The notes beneath the pieces are model-generated. The model made no database searches and was not told the DNA's origin. It saw nothing but the letters and a program-made list of their open reading frames with translations. Shown piece after piece: positions 31,656 to 41,251 of a DNA stretch of 64,000 nt (position 1 is the stretch's first letter; each line of letters starts with the position of its first letter). The DNA is from Sphingomonadales bacterium Ga0077531 (GTDB taxonomy: Bacteria > Pseudomonadota > Alphaproteobacteria > Sphingomonadales > Sphingomonadaceae). The stretch is taken from assembly GCA_001464915.1 (NCBI GenBank), contig LNED01000023.1, forward strand, positions 1 to 64,000, given 5' to 3'. A program made the translations under genes and the position numbers.

Positions 31656-32627
31656 ATGGACAATCTGACACATAGCCTTGTCGGCGCGGTGCTGGGGCAG
31701 GCGGGGCTTAAGCGCACCACGGGCCTCGCCATGCCCGCGCTCATCATCGGCGCGAACCTGCCCGATGTCGACGCGGCGTGCTTCTTCTGGCTGGAGGGCA
31801 CCGAGCATCTCGCGTTTCGCAGGGGCATCACCCACGGCCCGCCCGCACTGGTGCTGCTGCCGCTGGTGCTGGCGGGGATATTGTGGGGCTGGGACCGTTG
31901 GCAGACGCGGCGCGGCACAAGGCCCGAGGCGCGGCTGCCGGTGCGGTTTGGCTGGCTCTACGCGATGGCCTTCATCGGCTGCCTCAGCCACCCGTTCTTC
32001 GACTGGCTCAACGTCTACGGCATCCGGTTGCTGGAGCCGTTCTCCTCGCAATGGTTCTACGGCGACACGCTGTTCATCATCGACGTGTGGCTGTGGGCGC
32101 TGCTGATCGCCAGCGTGTGGTGGTCGCGGCGGCGGGAGAAGGCGGGGGCAGAGTGGATGCGGTCTGCGCGGGTGGGGATTGCTGTGGCGTTGGCATATAT
32201 TGGGGTGAATGGGTTTATTACTTTCGCGGCTCAGAATGGTCTGGAAGAGCCAAGCCCAATATTAATCGTCAGTCCTGTGCCGTTCGCTTTTTGGGAACGG
32301 GAGATCATTTTCGGCGACGGGATAGGGCGGTTCCTTATTGATGGAGACCTTATTGAGTCTGGCGTAATCCTGCCAAACTGCAATTTGGACGCGGTGGCCA
32401 AGCGAGATTCGCAGGTTCGAGCTTTCCAATTCTGGTCGCGCGCGCCTCTCGTCGATTACGACCCAGGTCGATCAGGCTGGGTATTGCGCGACGCGCGGTT
32501 CTTGCACCCGCTTTCTCGTGACAGATTCGAGGTTGATTTGCCCGGATGGGCATGTGTCACAGTTGAACCATACGTATCTGATGGCGAGTTGACAGTTGTT
32601 GGCCCTCCGGAACCCCCAGCGAATTGA
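31656..32627 (+). CDS. YdjM-like membrane-bound metal-dependent hydrolase
   Basis: A 323-residue protein of the PF04307 group (YdjM, LexA-regulated in E. coli). N-terminal DNLTHSLVGAVLG with His, then GANLPDVDA (Asp pair), HRR-type GITHGPPAL and CLSHPFFDWLN supply the family's metal-binding residues between about four hydrophobic segments up to residue 180. The C-terminal roughly 140 residues look like an exported-side beta-rich domain. From about 32190 the DNA becomes clearly less GC-rich, so the C-terminal half may have a different history. Its catalytic role is unproven in any organism to my knowledge. Confidence 0.85.
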   Translation: MDNLTHSLVGAVLGQAGLKRTTGLAMPALIIGANLPDVDAACFFWLEGTEHLAFRRGITHGPPALVLLPLVLAGILWGWDRWQTRRGTRPEARLPVRFGWLYAMAFIGCLSHPFFDWLNVYGIRLLEPFSSQWFYGDTLFIIDVWLWALLIASVWWSRRREKAGAEWMRSARVGIAVALAYIGVNGFITFAAQNGLEEPSPILIVSPVPFAFWEREIIFGDGIGRFLIDGDLIESGVILPNCNLDAVAKRDSQVRAFQFWSRAPLVDYDPGRSGWVLRDARFLHPLSRDRFEVDLPGWACVTVEPYVSDGELTVVGPPEPPAN

Positions 32628-32824
32628 CGCTCGCTTCTACGACCCGCGTGCGCAAGACCGGTTCTCGGTCGCGCAGCCCGATGTGGAGTGTTAGGAACTT
32701 ACCGCGCCCTAATTCGTCATTGCGAGGAGCCGAAGGTGACGAAGCAATCCATGGACTGACCTTGCACCCTGGATTGCCGCGGCGACTGCATCGCCTCGCA
32801 ATGACGAGAGAATTTTAGAACCAT
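32628..32824. other. Intergenic region with an interspersed inverted repeat
   Basis: The gap between the YdjM-like gene and the photolyase gene is largely occupied by the 94-bp inverted-repeat element described separately. The 85 bases before it hold nothing recognisable. Confidence 0.5.
32714..32807. repeat. 94-bp interspersed inverted repeat (REP/MITE-like)
   Basis: Perfect 14-base terminal inverted arms (TCGTCATTGCGAGG at 32714-32727 and its complement at 32794-32807) enclose a second pair, CAATCCA (32745-32751) and TGGATTG (32770-32776). This arrangement is of a kind commonly scattered between genes in alphaproteobacterial genomes. No coding capacity. It could fold into a long hairpin in RNA or DNA. 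Only one copy is in the window. Confidence 0.85.
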
Positions 32825-34216
32825 ATGTCCAACACCCAACTCGTATGGCTGCGGCGCGATCTGCGGCTGGCTGATAATCCGGCGCTTTATCATGCGGCCA
32901 AGGCTGGGCCAGTGGTGTGCGTCTATGTGCTCGACGATGATGCGCCCAAGCACCATGCCTATGGCGGCGCATCGCGCTGGTGGCTGCATCATTCGTTGGC
33001 GAGTTTGGCGCAGAGCCTTGAGGTCAATGGCAGCAAGCTGATCCTGCGGCGCGGCGATGCGGTGGAGGAACTCACCAAGCTGGCGGAGGAGGTCGGCGCG
33101 GCCACCATCCACGCCAATTGCCATTACGAACCGTGGTGGCTGAACGCCGAGCGCAAGCTGGCCAAGAGCCTCGATCTGCAACTCCACCACGGCAACTACC
33201 TGATGGTGCCGGGCAGCATCACCACCGGGACGGGCGGGCAATACAAGATCTACACCCCCTTCAGCCGTGCCGTGCGCGCCGAGTTTCCGCCGCGCGATGA
33301 ATTGCCTGCGCCGGAAATCCTCACCGCACCCTCAAGCTGGCCCACCAGCGACGAACTCGCCTCATGGAACCTGCTCCCCACCAAACCCGACTGGTCGGAT
33401 GGTATCGCAGCCTTCTGGCAAGTCGGCGAGGACGCCGCCCACGCGCGCCTTTCGGCATGGGAAGCCGATGTCGACGACTACGACGACAAGCGCAATCTGC
33501 CGAGCGTCGACAAGGTCTCACGCCTCTCACCGCACCTGCATTTCGGCGAGATTTCGCCCATTCAGGTGTGGCACGCTCTCAAGCACAAGCGCTCCAAGGG
33601 CTGGGAGGTTTATGAAAGCGAGCTGATCTGGCGCGACTATTCGCAGAACGCGATCCTGCAATTCCCGAAATACGCGACGCAGAACTACCGCGAGGATTTC
33701 GACCGCTTCCCCTGGCGCGATCCCGCTACCGATCCCGCCGCCGCGCGCGATCTCAAGGCCTGGCAGCAGGGCCGCACGGGATACCCCATGGTCGATGCCG
33801 GGATGCGTCAGCTGTGGCAGACCGGGTGGATGCACAACCGCGTGCGGATGATCACTGCGAGCTTCCTCATCAAACATCTGCTGATCGACTGGCGTGAGGG
33901 CGAAAAGTGGTTCTGGGATACGCTGTGCGATGCCGACTACGCCTCCAACGCGACCAACTGGCAGTGGACCGCCGGGACGGGCGTCGATTCTAATATGTTC
34001 AGCCGAATTATGGCCCCGCTCACCCAATCCGAGAAGTTCGATGCCGCGCGATATATCCGCACTTATGTGCCCGAACTGGCGCGGATGGAGGAGCCTCACA
34101 TCCACGATCCCGAGGAATTCGGGCGGCGGCCTTCGGGCTATCCGCGCAAGATCGTCCCCCACCGCGCCGCGCGCGAACGGGCGCTGGCGGCGCTCAAAGC
34201 GATGAAGGACGGTTGA
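32825..34216 (+). CDS. phr: Deoxyribodipyrimidine photolyase
   Basis: A 463-residue cryptochrome/photolyase. The N-terminal antenna domain opens with TQLVWLRRDLRLADNPAL. The C-terminal FAD domain has HLHFGEISP, GMRQLWQTGWMHNR and WQWTAGTGVDS, the standard signatures, then QSEKFDAARYIR. It uses blue light to split cyclobutane pyrimidine dimers. CPD specificity is inferred. It is a single gene after the inverted repeat. Confidence 0.95.
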   Translation: MSNTQLVWLRRDLRLADNPALYHAAKAGPVVCVYVLDDDAPKHHAYGGASRWWLHHSLASLAQSLEVNGSKLILRRGDAVEELTKLAEEVGAATIHANCHYEPWWLNAERKLAKSLDLQLHHGNYLMVPGSITTGTGGQYKIYTPFSRAVRAEFPPRDELPAPEILTAPSSWPTSDELASWNLLPTKPDWSDGIAAFWQVGEDAAHARLSAWEADVDDYDDKRNLPSVDKVSRLSPHLHFGEISPIQVWHALKHKRSKGWEVYESELIWRDYSQNAILQFPKYATQNYREDFDRFPWRDPATDPAAARDLKAWQQGRTGYPMVDAGMRQLWQTGWMHNRVRMITASFLIKHLLIDWREGEKWFWDTLCDADYASNATNWQWTAGTGVDSNMFSRIMAPLTQSEKFDAARYIRTYVPELARMEEPHIHDPEEFGRRPSGYPRKIVPHRAARERALAALKAMKDG

Positions 34217-34279
34217 GTAAGGCTTGCCCCCGCGCATCCCACCCGCCTATGCCTTGCGCATAACATACGAGAGGATGGA

Positions 34280-35482
34280 ATGATGGGGCGGATCACAGGC
34301 ATGGTTTCGGGGGTCGTAATTGCCGCGATGCTGGCGGGCTGCGCTAGCGGCTATGGCGGCGATCGAGCGATTGCCCCCACGATCGCAACGCCCGTCGTGA
34401 TCACTCAGCCGCCAGCGCGCGATCAGTCCGAATTGCAGGTGTTGTTCTGGAACGATGCCCAGCGCTCCGAACGCTTCCGTGTGATGGAGCAATGGTTCGC
34501 CGGCCACGAAGTCCCCGCCGCCAAAACCACCCGCGCGCTGCCCAAGGGCGCGCCGCTCAGCGCGGAGTTGCAGGCCGATCTCAAGGCGCTGATGGCCAGC
34601 ACCAATGCTGCCGGGATCATGGTGCTGGAAGATGGCAAGGTACGGTATGAAGCTTACGGCCTCGGCCTAGGCGCAAACGACCGCTGGACGAGCTTCTCGG
34701 TCGCCAAAAGCTTCACCTCGACCCTGCTGGGCGCGGCGGTGAAGGATGGGTTCATCACAAGCCTCGATGATCCGGTGACGCAGTATATCCCCGGGCTCAA
34801 AGACTCGGCCTACGAAGGCGTCAGCGTGCGCCAGCTCGCCACCATGACCAGCGGGGTCAAGTGGAACGAGGACTATACCGATCCCAATAGCGACGTTGCG
34901 CAGATGAATCGCTTCGTGGTCGAATACGGCGCCGATGCCATCGTCGCGCAGATGAAAAGCCTGCCGCGCGAAGCTGCTCCGGGCGAAAAATGGGTCTACA
35001 AGACAGGCGAGACCAATCTGATCGGCGTTTTGGTCGAGAACGCGGTTGGCAAGCCACTGGCCGAATATGCGCAGGCCAAGATCGTTGAACCGGCGGGCTT
35101 TGAAGGTGGGCTGTTCTGGATGGTCGACCCGCGCGGCGGGAATATCGGCGGGTGCTGCCTATCGATCACTCTGGCGGATTATGCCCGCATGGGCCAATTC
35201 GCTCTCGAAGGCGGTAAGGGCGTGGTGCCTACAGGTTGGTTCGCCGAAGCGACCGACAGTCAGGTCGATTTCGGCGCGACCGGCTATGGCTACGGCTACC
35301 AATGGTGGACCTATCCGGGCGCAACTTACGGGGCGCAGGGTATCTTTGGCCAAGGCATTACCCTGTTCCCCGACAAGCGAGTCGTCTTCGCCTATGTCGG
35401 CAACTGGGCACAGGCAAGCGGCGGGCCTGAGCGCGCGCGGTTCCTAGCCTTGAGCCAGAAGATCGCCGCCGAAGCCCGGTAA
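34280..35482 (+). CDS. Class-C-beta-lactamase-fold serine hydrolase, lipoprotein
   Basis: A 400-residue lipoprotein (LAGC, Cys21) with the PF00144 fold. The nucleophile motif SVAK places Ser140 and Lys143; YKTGETNLIG provides the second-motif region. These proteins are usually esterases or amide hydrolases, and the resemblance to 6-aminohexanoate-dimer hydrolase-type enzymes is closer than to AmpC. Not a proven beta-lactamase. A GAGAGGA ribosome binding site precedes the start. Confidence 0.87.
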   Translation: MMGRITGMVSGVVIAAMLAGCASGYGGDRAIAPTIATPVVITQPPARDQSELQVLFWNDAQRSERFRVMEQWFAGHEVPAAKTTRALPKGAPLSAELQADLKALMASTNAAGIMVLEDGKVRYEAYGLGLGANDRWTSFSVAKSFTSTLLGAAVKDGFITSLDDPVTQYIPGLKDSAYEGVSVRQLATMTSGVKWNEDYTDPNSDVAQMNRFVVEYGADAIVAQMKSLPREAAPGEKWVYKTGETNLIGVLVENAVGKPLAEYAQAKIVEPAGFEGGLFWMVDPRGGNIGGCCLSITLADYARMGQFALEGGKGVVPTGWFAEATDSQVDFGATGYGYGYQWWTYPGATYGAQGIFGQGITLFPDKRVVFAYVGNWAQASGGPERARFLALSQKIAAEAR

Positions 35483-35506
35483 CCCGGGCGGCGGCTCGCC
35501 GCTCCT

Positions 35507-35854
35507 TCAGATTACCTGACGGGTGATCCCGATATTGCTGTACCGTTGCAGGATGTTGTCGTGCACGATTGGGCTGAGCAGTTCCGAGAACGCGCAGCCG
35601 ACGATGCAGTTGTCCCACCACACGACTTCGGCTTGCAGCGATTCGAGCCCCGGCAGCGTCAGCCAGCACAGCTGTCCTTCGTGCATCCGGTTGATCGATG
35701 CAGCGGAAAAGCCGGAAATCGACAGATCATGCACCACGCTTTGAAAAGCGCGGCCGCCCGATGCGCGCAATGTCGCCGGGATTGTAAGACGGGTCCGCGG
35801 CGAGCAGCGATCTTCCTGCGCGGCCATACGGTAGGGATCAGAATCAAGCGCCAT
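35507..35854 (-). CDS. PilZ-domain protein
   Basis: A 115-residue single PilZ domain. The arginine-rich opening (CSPRTRLTIPA) and DLSISGFSA supply the RxxxR and D/N-x-S-x-x-G elements that bind cyclic di-GMP. Single-domain PilZ proteins act as adapters for motility or polysaccharide. No genes for these neighbour it. GC-rich inverted bases lie after the stop but no clear terminator. Confidence 0.85.
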   Translation of the reverse strand: MALDSDPYRMAAQEDRCSPRTRLTIPATLRASGGRAFQSVVHDLSISGFSAASINRMHEGQLCWLTLPGLESLQAEVVWWDNCIVGCAFSELLSPIVHDNILQRYSNIGITRQVI

Positions 35855-35984
35855 CGCTTTGAACCTTGTGTGCTTAGCCTGCGGTCTCTCGGGGTGGTTG
35901 GTCCGAGCGGGACAATGCAGTGCCAGACGCTAAGGAACGCTTGCCGAACACGGTTAACGAGCGGGTAGGGATGACTAAGTGGTT

Positions 35985-36701
35985 TTACGCAATCCGCTCA
36001 CGGTGGAGCGTGTCGAAGCCCTCGGTCAACAGTGCGACCAGCCGGTCGGCGACCACTTCGGGGGCTTTGACCTTGGCCGGGTCTTCGCCCGGATAGGCGC
36101 GGGCGCGCATTTCGGTGCGGGTCGCGCCGGGATCGATGATGGCAACCCGCAGGGGGCTGAGCCGCTCGACTTCGCCGGCATAGGTTTCGAGCAGGTTTTC
36201 AAATGCTGCCTTGGTCGAACCATAGGCGCCCCAATAGGGCCGGGGCACGGCGCCGACGCTGCTGGTCAGGCCGATAATGCGGCCTGCAGGTGCGCGGCGT
36301 AGCAACGGATCAAACCCTGACAGCAGCGCCTGCGTTGCGACCACATTGGTCAGCAACGCCTGATTGAACTGCTTGGGATCAACCTGCGACAGCGGCGTGA
36401 GCTCGGGCAGATAGGCTGCGGCCAGCACCATGATATCAATCGTTGGCCAGCGCCCTGCAATCGCGCCCGCTAACCGGGTGACAGCATCGGGCTCCATCAG
36501 ATCAATCGGGGCGATGGTCGAACTGCCGCCGCCCACGTGGATTTCATCCTCGACCGCTTCCAGCGCCTTGACCTTGCGCGCCACCAGAATGACATGCGCG
36601 CCCGCTGCGGCGAGAGCTTTGGCGGTGGCCGCGCCAATCCCCCGGCTCGCCCCGGTGACAAGCGCCGTGCGCCCGGAAAGCGGTTTCGTATTGTCAGTCA
36701 T
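35985..36701 (-). CDS. Short-chain dehydrogenase/reductase
   Basis: A 238-residue SDR with cofactor motif TGASRGIG, and catalytic YGSTKAAFE. A family-typical IDPGATRTEM is near the C-terminus. Substrate unknown. Its ATG is only 4 bases past the purF stop, so the two are co-transcribed; a similar purF-SDR pairing may be common in this group but I cannot check that. Confidence 0.87.
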   Translation of the reverse strand: MTDNTKPLSGRTALVTGASRGIGAATAKALAAAGAHVILVARKVKALEAVEDEIHVGGGSSTIAPIDLMEPDAVTRLAGAIAGRWPTIDIMVLAAAYLPELTPLSQVDPKQFNQALLTNVVATQALLSGFDPLLRRAPAGRIIGLTSSVGAVPRPYWGAYGSTKAAFENLLETYAGEVERLSPLRVAIIDPGATRTEMRARAYPGEDPAKVKAPEVVADRLVALLTEGFDTLHRERIA

Positions 36702-36705
36702 GAGA

Positions 36706-38193
36706 TCAGGCAGCTTTCGGATCAGCGAAGGGGAGCTCGGCGCTTTTCTGTTCGGCCAACGCAAGGTCGGTCAGTGATGTGGGATAGTCGCCCGTGAAAC
36801 AGGCATCGCAGAACTGCGGGCAGGCGGCATTGCGGTCTTGCGATCCGACCGCGCGGTACAACCCGTCAATCGAGATGAAGGCGAGGCTGTCGGCCTTGAT
36901 GAATTCGCGCATCGGTTCCAAATCCATCCGCGCGGCGAGCAGTTTGGATCGTTCAGGCGTATCGACCCCGTAGAAGCACGAATGCGCAGTCGGCGGGCTG
37001 GCGACGCGGAAATGCACTTCGCTCGCGCCCGCTTCGCGCATCATCTCGACGATTTTCATCGATGTCGTGCCGCGCACGATTGAATCGTCGATCAGCACGA
37101 TCCGCTTGCCTTCCACCAGCGCGCGGTTGGCGTTGTGCTTGCGCTTCACGCTTGAATGACGCGCGCCGTCCGATGGCTGGATAAAGGTGCGCCCGACATA
37201 GTGCGAGCGGATGATGCCAAGTTCAAACGGTAAGCCAGAGGCTTGCGCAAACCCGATGGCTGCCGGCACTCCGCTATCGGGCACGGGCACGACCAGATCG
37301 GCATCGCAGGGCGATTCCAGCGCCAGCTGAACGCCGATTGCTTTACGCGCTTCGTAGACGCTGCGCCCGGCAAACACGCTGTCGGGGCGGCTGAAATAGA
37401 CGTGTTCGAAAATGCATGGGCGCGGGGCCGGGCTGCCGAACGGGCGCACCGAGCGTATTTCGCCCGAGAAATCGACCATCACCAGCTCGCCTGGTTCGAC
37501 TTCGCGGATCACTTCGGCGCCGACCACGTCAAAGGCGACGGTTTCCGAGGCGAACAGGATGGATTCGCCCATCCGGCCCATCACCAGCGGGCGGATGCCA
37601 AGCGGATCACGGCAGGCAATCATGCCTTCGGGTGTCATCACGATCAGCGCATAGGCACCTTCGACCAAGCGCAGTGCGTCAACCAACCGGTCTGCAATGG
37701 TGGGATAACGGCTGGTGGCGACAAGGTGAATGATGACTTCGGTGTCGGAGGTCGACTGGAAGATCGATCCCTTGTTCACCAGATCGGTGCGCAGCATCAT
37801 CGCGTTGGAGATATTGCCATTATGCGCCACGGCAAACCCGCCACTCGCCAACTCGGCATAGAGCGGCTGGACGTTGCGCAGGCCTGATCCGCCGGTGGTG
37901 GAATAGCGCACATGGCCCGCCGCCATATGGCCCGGCAGTGCGGCGATGGCTTCGGATGACGAGAAATTCTCTGCCACGTGGCCCTGGCCTCGGTGGGAGT
38001 AGAACTCCTGCCCGTCGTAGGATGTGATCCCGGCGGCCTCCTGCCCGCGATGTTGCAGCGCGTGGAGGCCCAGCGCGGTCGTGGCCGAGGCATCGGCGGC
38101 GTTGATTACGCCGAAAATCCCGCATTCCTCGCGCAGCTTGTCGCCATCTGCGTCGAGGAAGGGGTGGGTCACATTGAAGGGTGTCATCGGCAT
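36706..38193 (-). CDS. purF: Amidophosphoribosyltransferase
   Basis: A 495-residue glutamine PRPP amidotransferase, first step of purine synthesis. A short propeptide precedes the nucleophile Cys24 in EECGIFGV. The N-terminal glutaminase has HVRYSTTG and NGNISN. The C-terminal PRTase domain has VVPVPDSGVPAA, the PRPP loop VLIDDSIVRGTT and cysteines near ACPQFCDACF. The start is uncertain by two codons: ATG at 38193 or 38187, neither with a good ribosome binding site. Confidence 0.95.
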   Translation of the reverse strand: MPMTPFNVTHPFLDADGDKLREECGIFGVINAADASATTALGLHALQHRGQEAAGITSYDGQEFYSHRGQGHVAENFSSSEAIAALPGHMAAGHVRYSTTGGSGLRNVQPLYAELASGGFAVAHNGNISNAMMLRTDLVNKGSIFQSTSDTEVIIHLVATSRYPTIADRLVDALRLVEGAYALIVMTPEGMIACRDPLGIRPLVMGRMGESILFASETVAFDVVGAEVIREVEPGELVMVDFSGEIRSVRPFGSPAPRPCIFEHVYFSRPDSVFAGRSVYEARKAIGVQLALESPCDADLVVPVPDSGVPAAIGFAQASGLPFELGIIRSHYVGRTFIQPSDGARHSSVKRKHNANRALVEGKRIVLIDDSIVRGTTSMKIVEMMREAGASEVHFRVASPPTAHSCFYGVDTPERSKLLAARMDLEPMREFIKADSLAFISIDGLYRAVGSQDRNAACPQFCDACFTGDYPTSLTDLALAEQKSAELPFADPKAA

Positions 38194-38420
38194 CACCAGA
38201 CTTGTTCGCGGGCCAACCGCCGGAGCGCCCCGCTCCAATGGCGATGTGACGGATCAATTACAAGCGAAAGCGGGAAGCCGATGCCCGGCTTTTTGCTGAC
38301 TGGTGTGTGACATTCACGGGGTGGGGCTCGGGGTGGGGGACAGGCATCGCAACGGGATTGCCCGGTGCACCCGTGCACTCTACAGGCATCGTTCACCTTA
38401 CAGGCAGCACTGACCCTCTC

Positions 38421-39659
38421 ATGCTCTCCCCGTTCGAATGGATGATCGCCAAACGTTACCTCTGGCCCGGTAAGGGGGAGGCTTTTATCGCGCTTGTCGC
38501 GGGCATTTCGGTTGGGGTGGTAATGCTCTCGGTCGCGATGCTGATGATCGTGATGAGCGTTATGAACGGGTTCCGCGCCGAATTGCTCGACAAAATTGTC
38601 GGGCTGAATGGCCATGCCATCGTGCAAGCCTACGGCGGGCGGCTCGAAAATTGGGAAAGCGTGCTGGCGAATGTGCAGCGCACGCCGGGCGTGGTCGAAG
38701 CTTCCCCGCTGATCGAACAACCGCTGTTGACCAGCTTCAATGGCCGGGCCGAAGCGGTGTTCGTGCGCGGACAGATCGACAAGGACATTGCCGCGCTCAG
38801 CGACAAGGTGGTGCTTGGCAATATCGCTACTTTGCAGGACGGTTCGGGCCGGGTCGCGATTGGCACGCGGCTGGCGCAGAATATCGGCGCGCGGGTGGGC
38901 GATACCATCACCATCATCAACCCACAGGGCCGCACCACGCCGTTCGGTACTTCGATCCGGCAGGTCGGTTATGAAGTTGGCGCAATCTTTGAAGTCGGCA
39001 TTTATGACTACGACGAGAAATTCGTGATCCTGCCGATCAAGGACGCACAGACCTTGCTGTTGATGGGCGATCAGATCGGGATGATCGAAGTCACGGTTGA
39101 TGATCCTGACCGGGTCGGTGAAATCCTCGAACCGCTCGCCGCGCAACTGACCGGCAAGGCGGTGATTGCCGATTGGAAGACGATCAACTCGGCTTTGTTC
39201 GAGGCCTTGCAGGTGGAACGCGTGGCGATGTTCTTTGCATTGAGCTTCATGGTGCTGGTGGCGGCGTTCAATATCTTGTCCAGCCTCGTCATGCTGGTGC
39301 GCGCCAAGACTCGCGACATTGCGATCATGCGCACAATGGGCGCGACGCGGAAAAGCTTGCTCAAGATTTTCGTTACCACCGGCAGCACGATTGGCGCGAT
39401 TGGCACGCTGGCGGGCCTGGCGCTCGGTTCGATTGTGCTGTTCTTCCGTGAACCGATCGTGGATTTCATCGCCTTTACCACCGGGCAGGAAATCTGGGAT
39501 CCCGAAGTGCGGTTCCTGAGTACCCTGCCTTCGCGCACTGATCCGTGGGAGATTGCGGGGATCGTGGCGCTGGCTTTGGGGTTGAGCTTCCTTGCGACGC
39601 TCTACCCTGCGCTCAAGGCCGCCAATACCGATCCGGTGCAGGTGCTACGTTATGAATAG
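38421..39659 (+). CDS. lolC: Lipoprotein-releasing ABC transporter permease LolC/LolE
   Basis: A 412-residue inner-membrane permease of the LolCDE system that extracts mature lipoproteins for LolA. N-terminal cytoplasmic [19 protein letters not shown] and one membrane helix (about 23-46) lead to a large periplasmic domain, then three helices near 270-400; the cytoplasmic loop [21 protein letters not shown] is the hallmark of FtsX-like permeases. Only one permease gene is present here, as in many alphaproteobacteria, so it may act as a homodimer. The lolD start overlaps by 8 bases. Confidence 0.93.
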   Translation: MLSPFEWMIAKRYLWPGKGEAFIALVAGISVGVVMLSVAMLMIVMSVMNGFRAELLDKIVGLNGHAIVQAYGGRLENWESVLANVQRTPGVVEASPLIEQPLLTSFNGRAEAVFVRGQIDKDIAALSDKVVLGNIATLQDGSGRVAIGTRLAQNIGARVGDTITIINPQGRTTPFGTSIRQVGYEVGAIFEVGIYDYDEKFVILPIKDAQTLLLMGDQIGMIEVTVDDPDRVGEILEPLAAQLTGKAVIADWKTINSALFEALQVERVAMFFALSFMVLVAAFNILSSLVMLVRAKTRDIAIMRTMGATRKSLLKIFVTTGSTIGAIGTLAGLALGSIVLFFREPIVDFIAFTTGQEIWDPEVRFLSTLPSRTDPWEIAGIVALALGLSFLATLYPALKAANTDPVQVLRYE

Positions 39660-40341
39660 CGGGTCTCCCATCGTCTCGCTCAAAGGATTGAAGCGCGCCT
39701 TTGAACAGGGCGGGCAGCGGATCGAAGTGCTGCGCGGGGTCGATCTCGACATCATGCCGGGAGAAATCGTCGCGCTGCTTGGCCCCTCGGGCTCGGGCAA
39801 ATCGACCATGCTGCAAGCGGTCGGCCTGCTCGAAGGCGGGTTCGAAGGCTCGATCAGCGTGGCGGGCGAACGCGCCGAGGACTTGGCGAGCGATCAGCGC
39901 ACCCGGTTGCGGCGCGAACATCTGGGCTTCGTCTACCAATTCCACCACCTGCTGCCGGATTTCAACGCGCGCGAAAATGTGGTGATGCCGCAGATGATCT
40001 TGGGCACGCCCCGCGCAGAGTGCGAGGCGCGGGCTGACAGCCTGCTCACCAGCCTTGGGTTGGGCGAGCGGCTGACCCACCGCCCCAGCCAGCTTTCAGG
40101 CGGAGAACAGCAACGCGTCGCGGTCGCCCGTGCGCTCGCCAACCGGCCCACGCTGGTGTTGGCGGACGAGCCGACTGGTAACCTTGACGAAGCGACGGCT
40201 GACGGCGTGCTCGCCGAATTTCTCGCGTTGGTGCGCGGAGAAGGCAGCGCGGCGCTGGTCGCCACCCACAACGAACGCCTTGCCGCCAAGATGGACCGGG
40301 TGGTGCGCCTGAAAGAGGGCGTGCTGCTCCACGGGCTTTGA
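39652..40341 (+). CDS. lolD: Lipoprotein-releasing ATPase LolD
   Basis: A 229-residue ABC ATPase that powers lipoprotein release. Walker A is GPSGSGKST, the Q-loop [12 protein letters not shown], the signature LSGGEQQR and Walker [12 protein letters not shown]. The [10 protein letters not shown] loop is characteristic of LolD. It overlaps lolC and is followed by gpx after 15 bases. Confidence 0.96.
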   Translation: MNSGSPIVSLKGLKRAFEQGGQRIEVLRGVDLDIMPGEIVALLGPSGSGKSTMLQAVGLLEGGFEGSISVAGERAEDLASDQRTRLRREHLGFVYQFHHLLPDFNARENVVMPQMILGTPRAECEARADSLLTSLGLGERLTHRPSQLSGGEQQRVAVARALANRPTLVLADEPTGNLDEATADGVLAEFLALVRGEGSAALVATHNERLAAKMDRVVRLKEGVLLHGL

Positions 40342-40356
40342 TAGGGACTTAGCACT

Positions 40357-40836
40357 ATGACCACGATTGCCGACTTTACCGTTGCCACCAATCGGGGTGA
40401 TGCGATCGATCTCAAAGACAAGCTCGGCACGGTGCTGCTGGTCGTCAACACCGCCAGCAAATGCGGCTTCACCCCGCAATATGATGGGCTGGAAAAGCTG
40501 TATCAGACTTACAAGGATCGCGGTTTCGAAGTGCTCGGTTTTCCGTGCAATCAGTTTGGCGGGCAGGAACCGGGCAACGCCGATGAAATCGCCGAATTCT
40601 GCAAGGTGAATTTCGGCGTCACCTTTCCGCTGATGGCCAAAGTGGACGTGAACGGCGCGAGCGCATCACCGCTGTTTGACTGGATGAAGACCTCGGCCAA
40701 AGGGTTGATGGGCTCAACCTCGATCAAATGGAACTTCACCAAGTTTCTGGTGGGCCGTGATGGCAAAGTGGTGCGCCGCTACGGCCCGACCGACACGCCT
40801 GACCGGATAGCGAGCGACATCGAAAAGCTGCTGTAG
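40357..40836 (+). CDS. Glutathione peroxidase family protein
   Basis: A 159-residue thiol peroxidase. The conserved motif NTASKCGFTPQ carries peroxidatic Cys36, followed by FPCNQFGGQEPG with the second Cys and KWNFTKFLV with the catalytic Trp. Reduces hydrogen peroxide and alkyl or lipid hydroperoxides, probably using thioredoxin in bacteria. It follows lolD and precedes a small membrane protein by 7 bases. Confidence 0.92.
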   Translation: MTTIADFTVATNRGDAIDLKDKLGTVLLVVNTASKCGFTPQYDGLEKLYQTYKDRGFEVLGFPCNQFGGQEPGNADEIAEFCKVNFGVTFPLMAKVDVNGASASPLFDWMKTSAKGLMGSTSIKWNFTKFLVGRDGKVVRRYGPTDTPDRIASDIEKLL

Positions 40837-40843
40837 CCCACCG

Positions 40844-41179
40844 ATGGAAGCCGCCCATCAATGGATCCTCGGTCTCGGAGCCGATTACGGGGTTAATCCC
40901 TATATTTTCGGCGCGATTTACGTCGGCGCAATCCCGTTTTTCCTGCTGTCGGTCGGTTGGCTGGTGCGCCGCGCACGGGCCGGTCGGTCGACCGTGGTCC
41001 CGACGATGTGCGCGGGCATATGCTTCGTATCGGCCTATCTTTATCTGGCGATAGCGGGACGTAATATCCCGGTCTGGGTGTGGATTTTTCTTGGCTTACT
41101 GCTGGCCTACGGCGCGTGGTCAACGATCCGCGACATCCGCCGCAAGATTGCAGCGGAGCGGGATGCTGATGCAGACTGA
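40844..41179 (+). CDS. Small three-helix membrane protein
   Basis: A 111-residue protein with hydrophobic segments at about 20-42, 54-74 and 78-96, and charged loops (RRARAGRS; a C-terminal RDIRRKIAAERDADAD). No family is recognised. It lies between gpx and dnaE in a plus-strand run, and this placement supports translation. The function is unknown. Confidence 0.7.
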   Translation: MEAAHQWILGLGADYGVNPYIFGAIYVGAIPFFLLSVGWLVRRARAGRSTVVPTMCAGICFVSAYLYLAIAGRNIPVWVWIFLGLLLAYGAWSTIRDIRRKIAAERDADAD

Positions 41180-41251
41180 TACCGCCCCGCCTGTGGAGAA
41201 TTATCCGCTCGCCGCGCTATGAGAATCGCTGCAATTTCCTACACTGCGTCC

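Noticed and set aside
34280-35482. Serine hydrolase as a second beta-lactamase linked to the BlaI pair.
   Set aside because: It resembles esterase-type members and is 11 kb away with no operator nearby.
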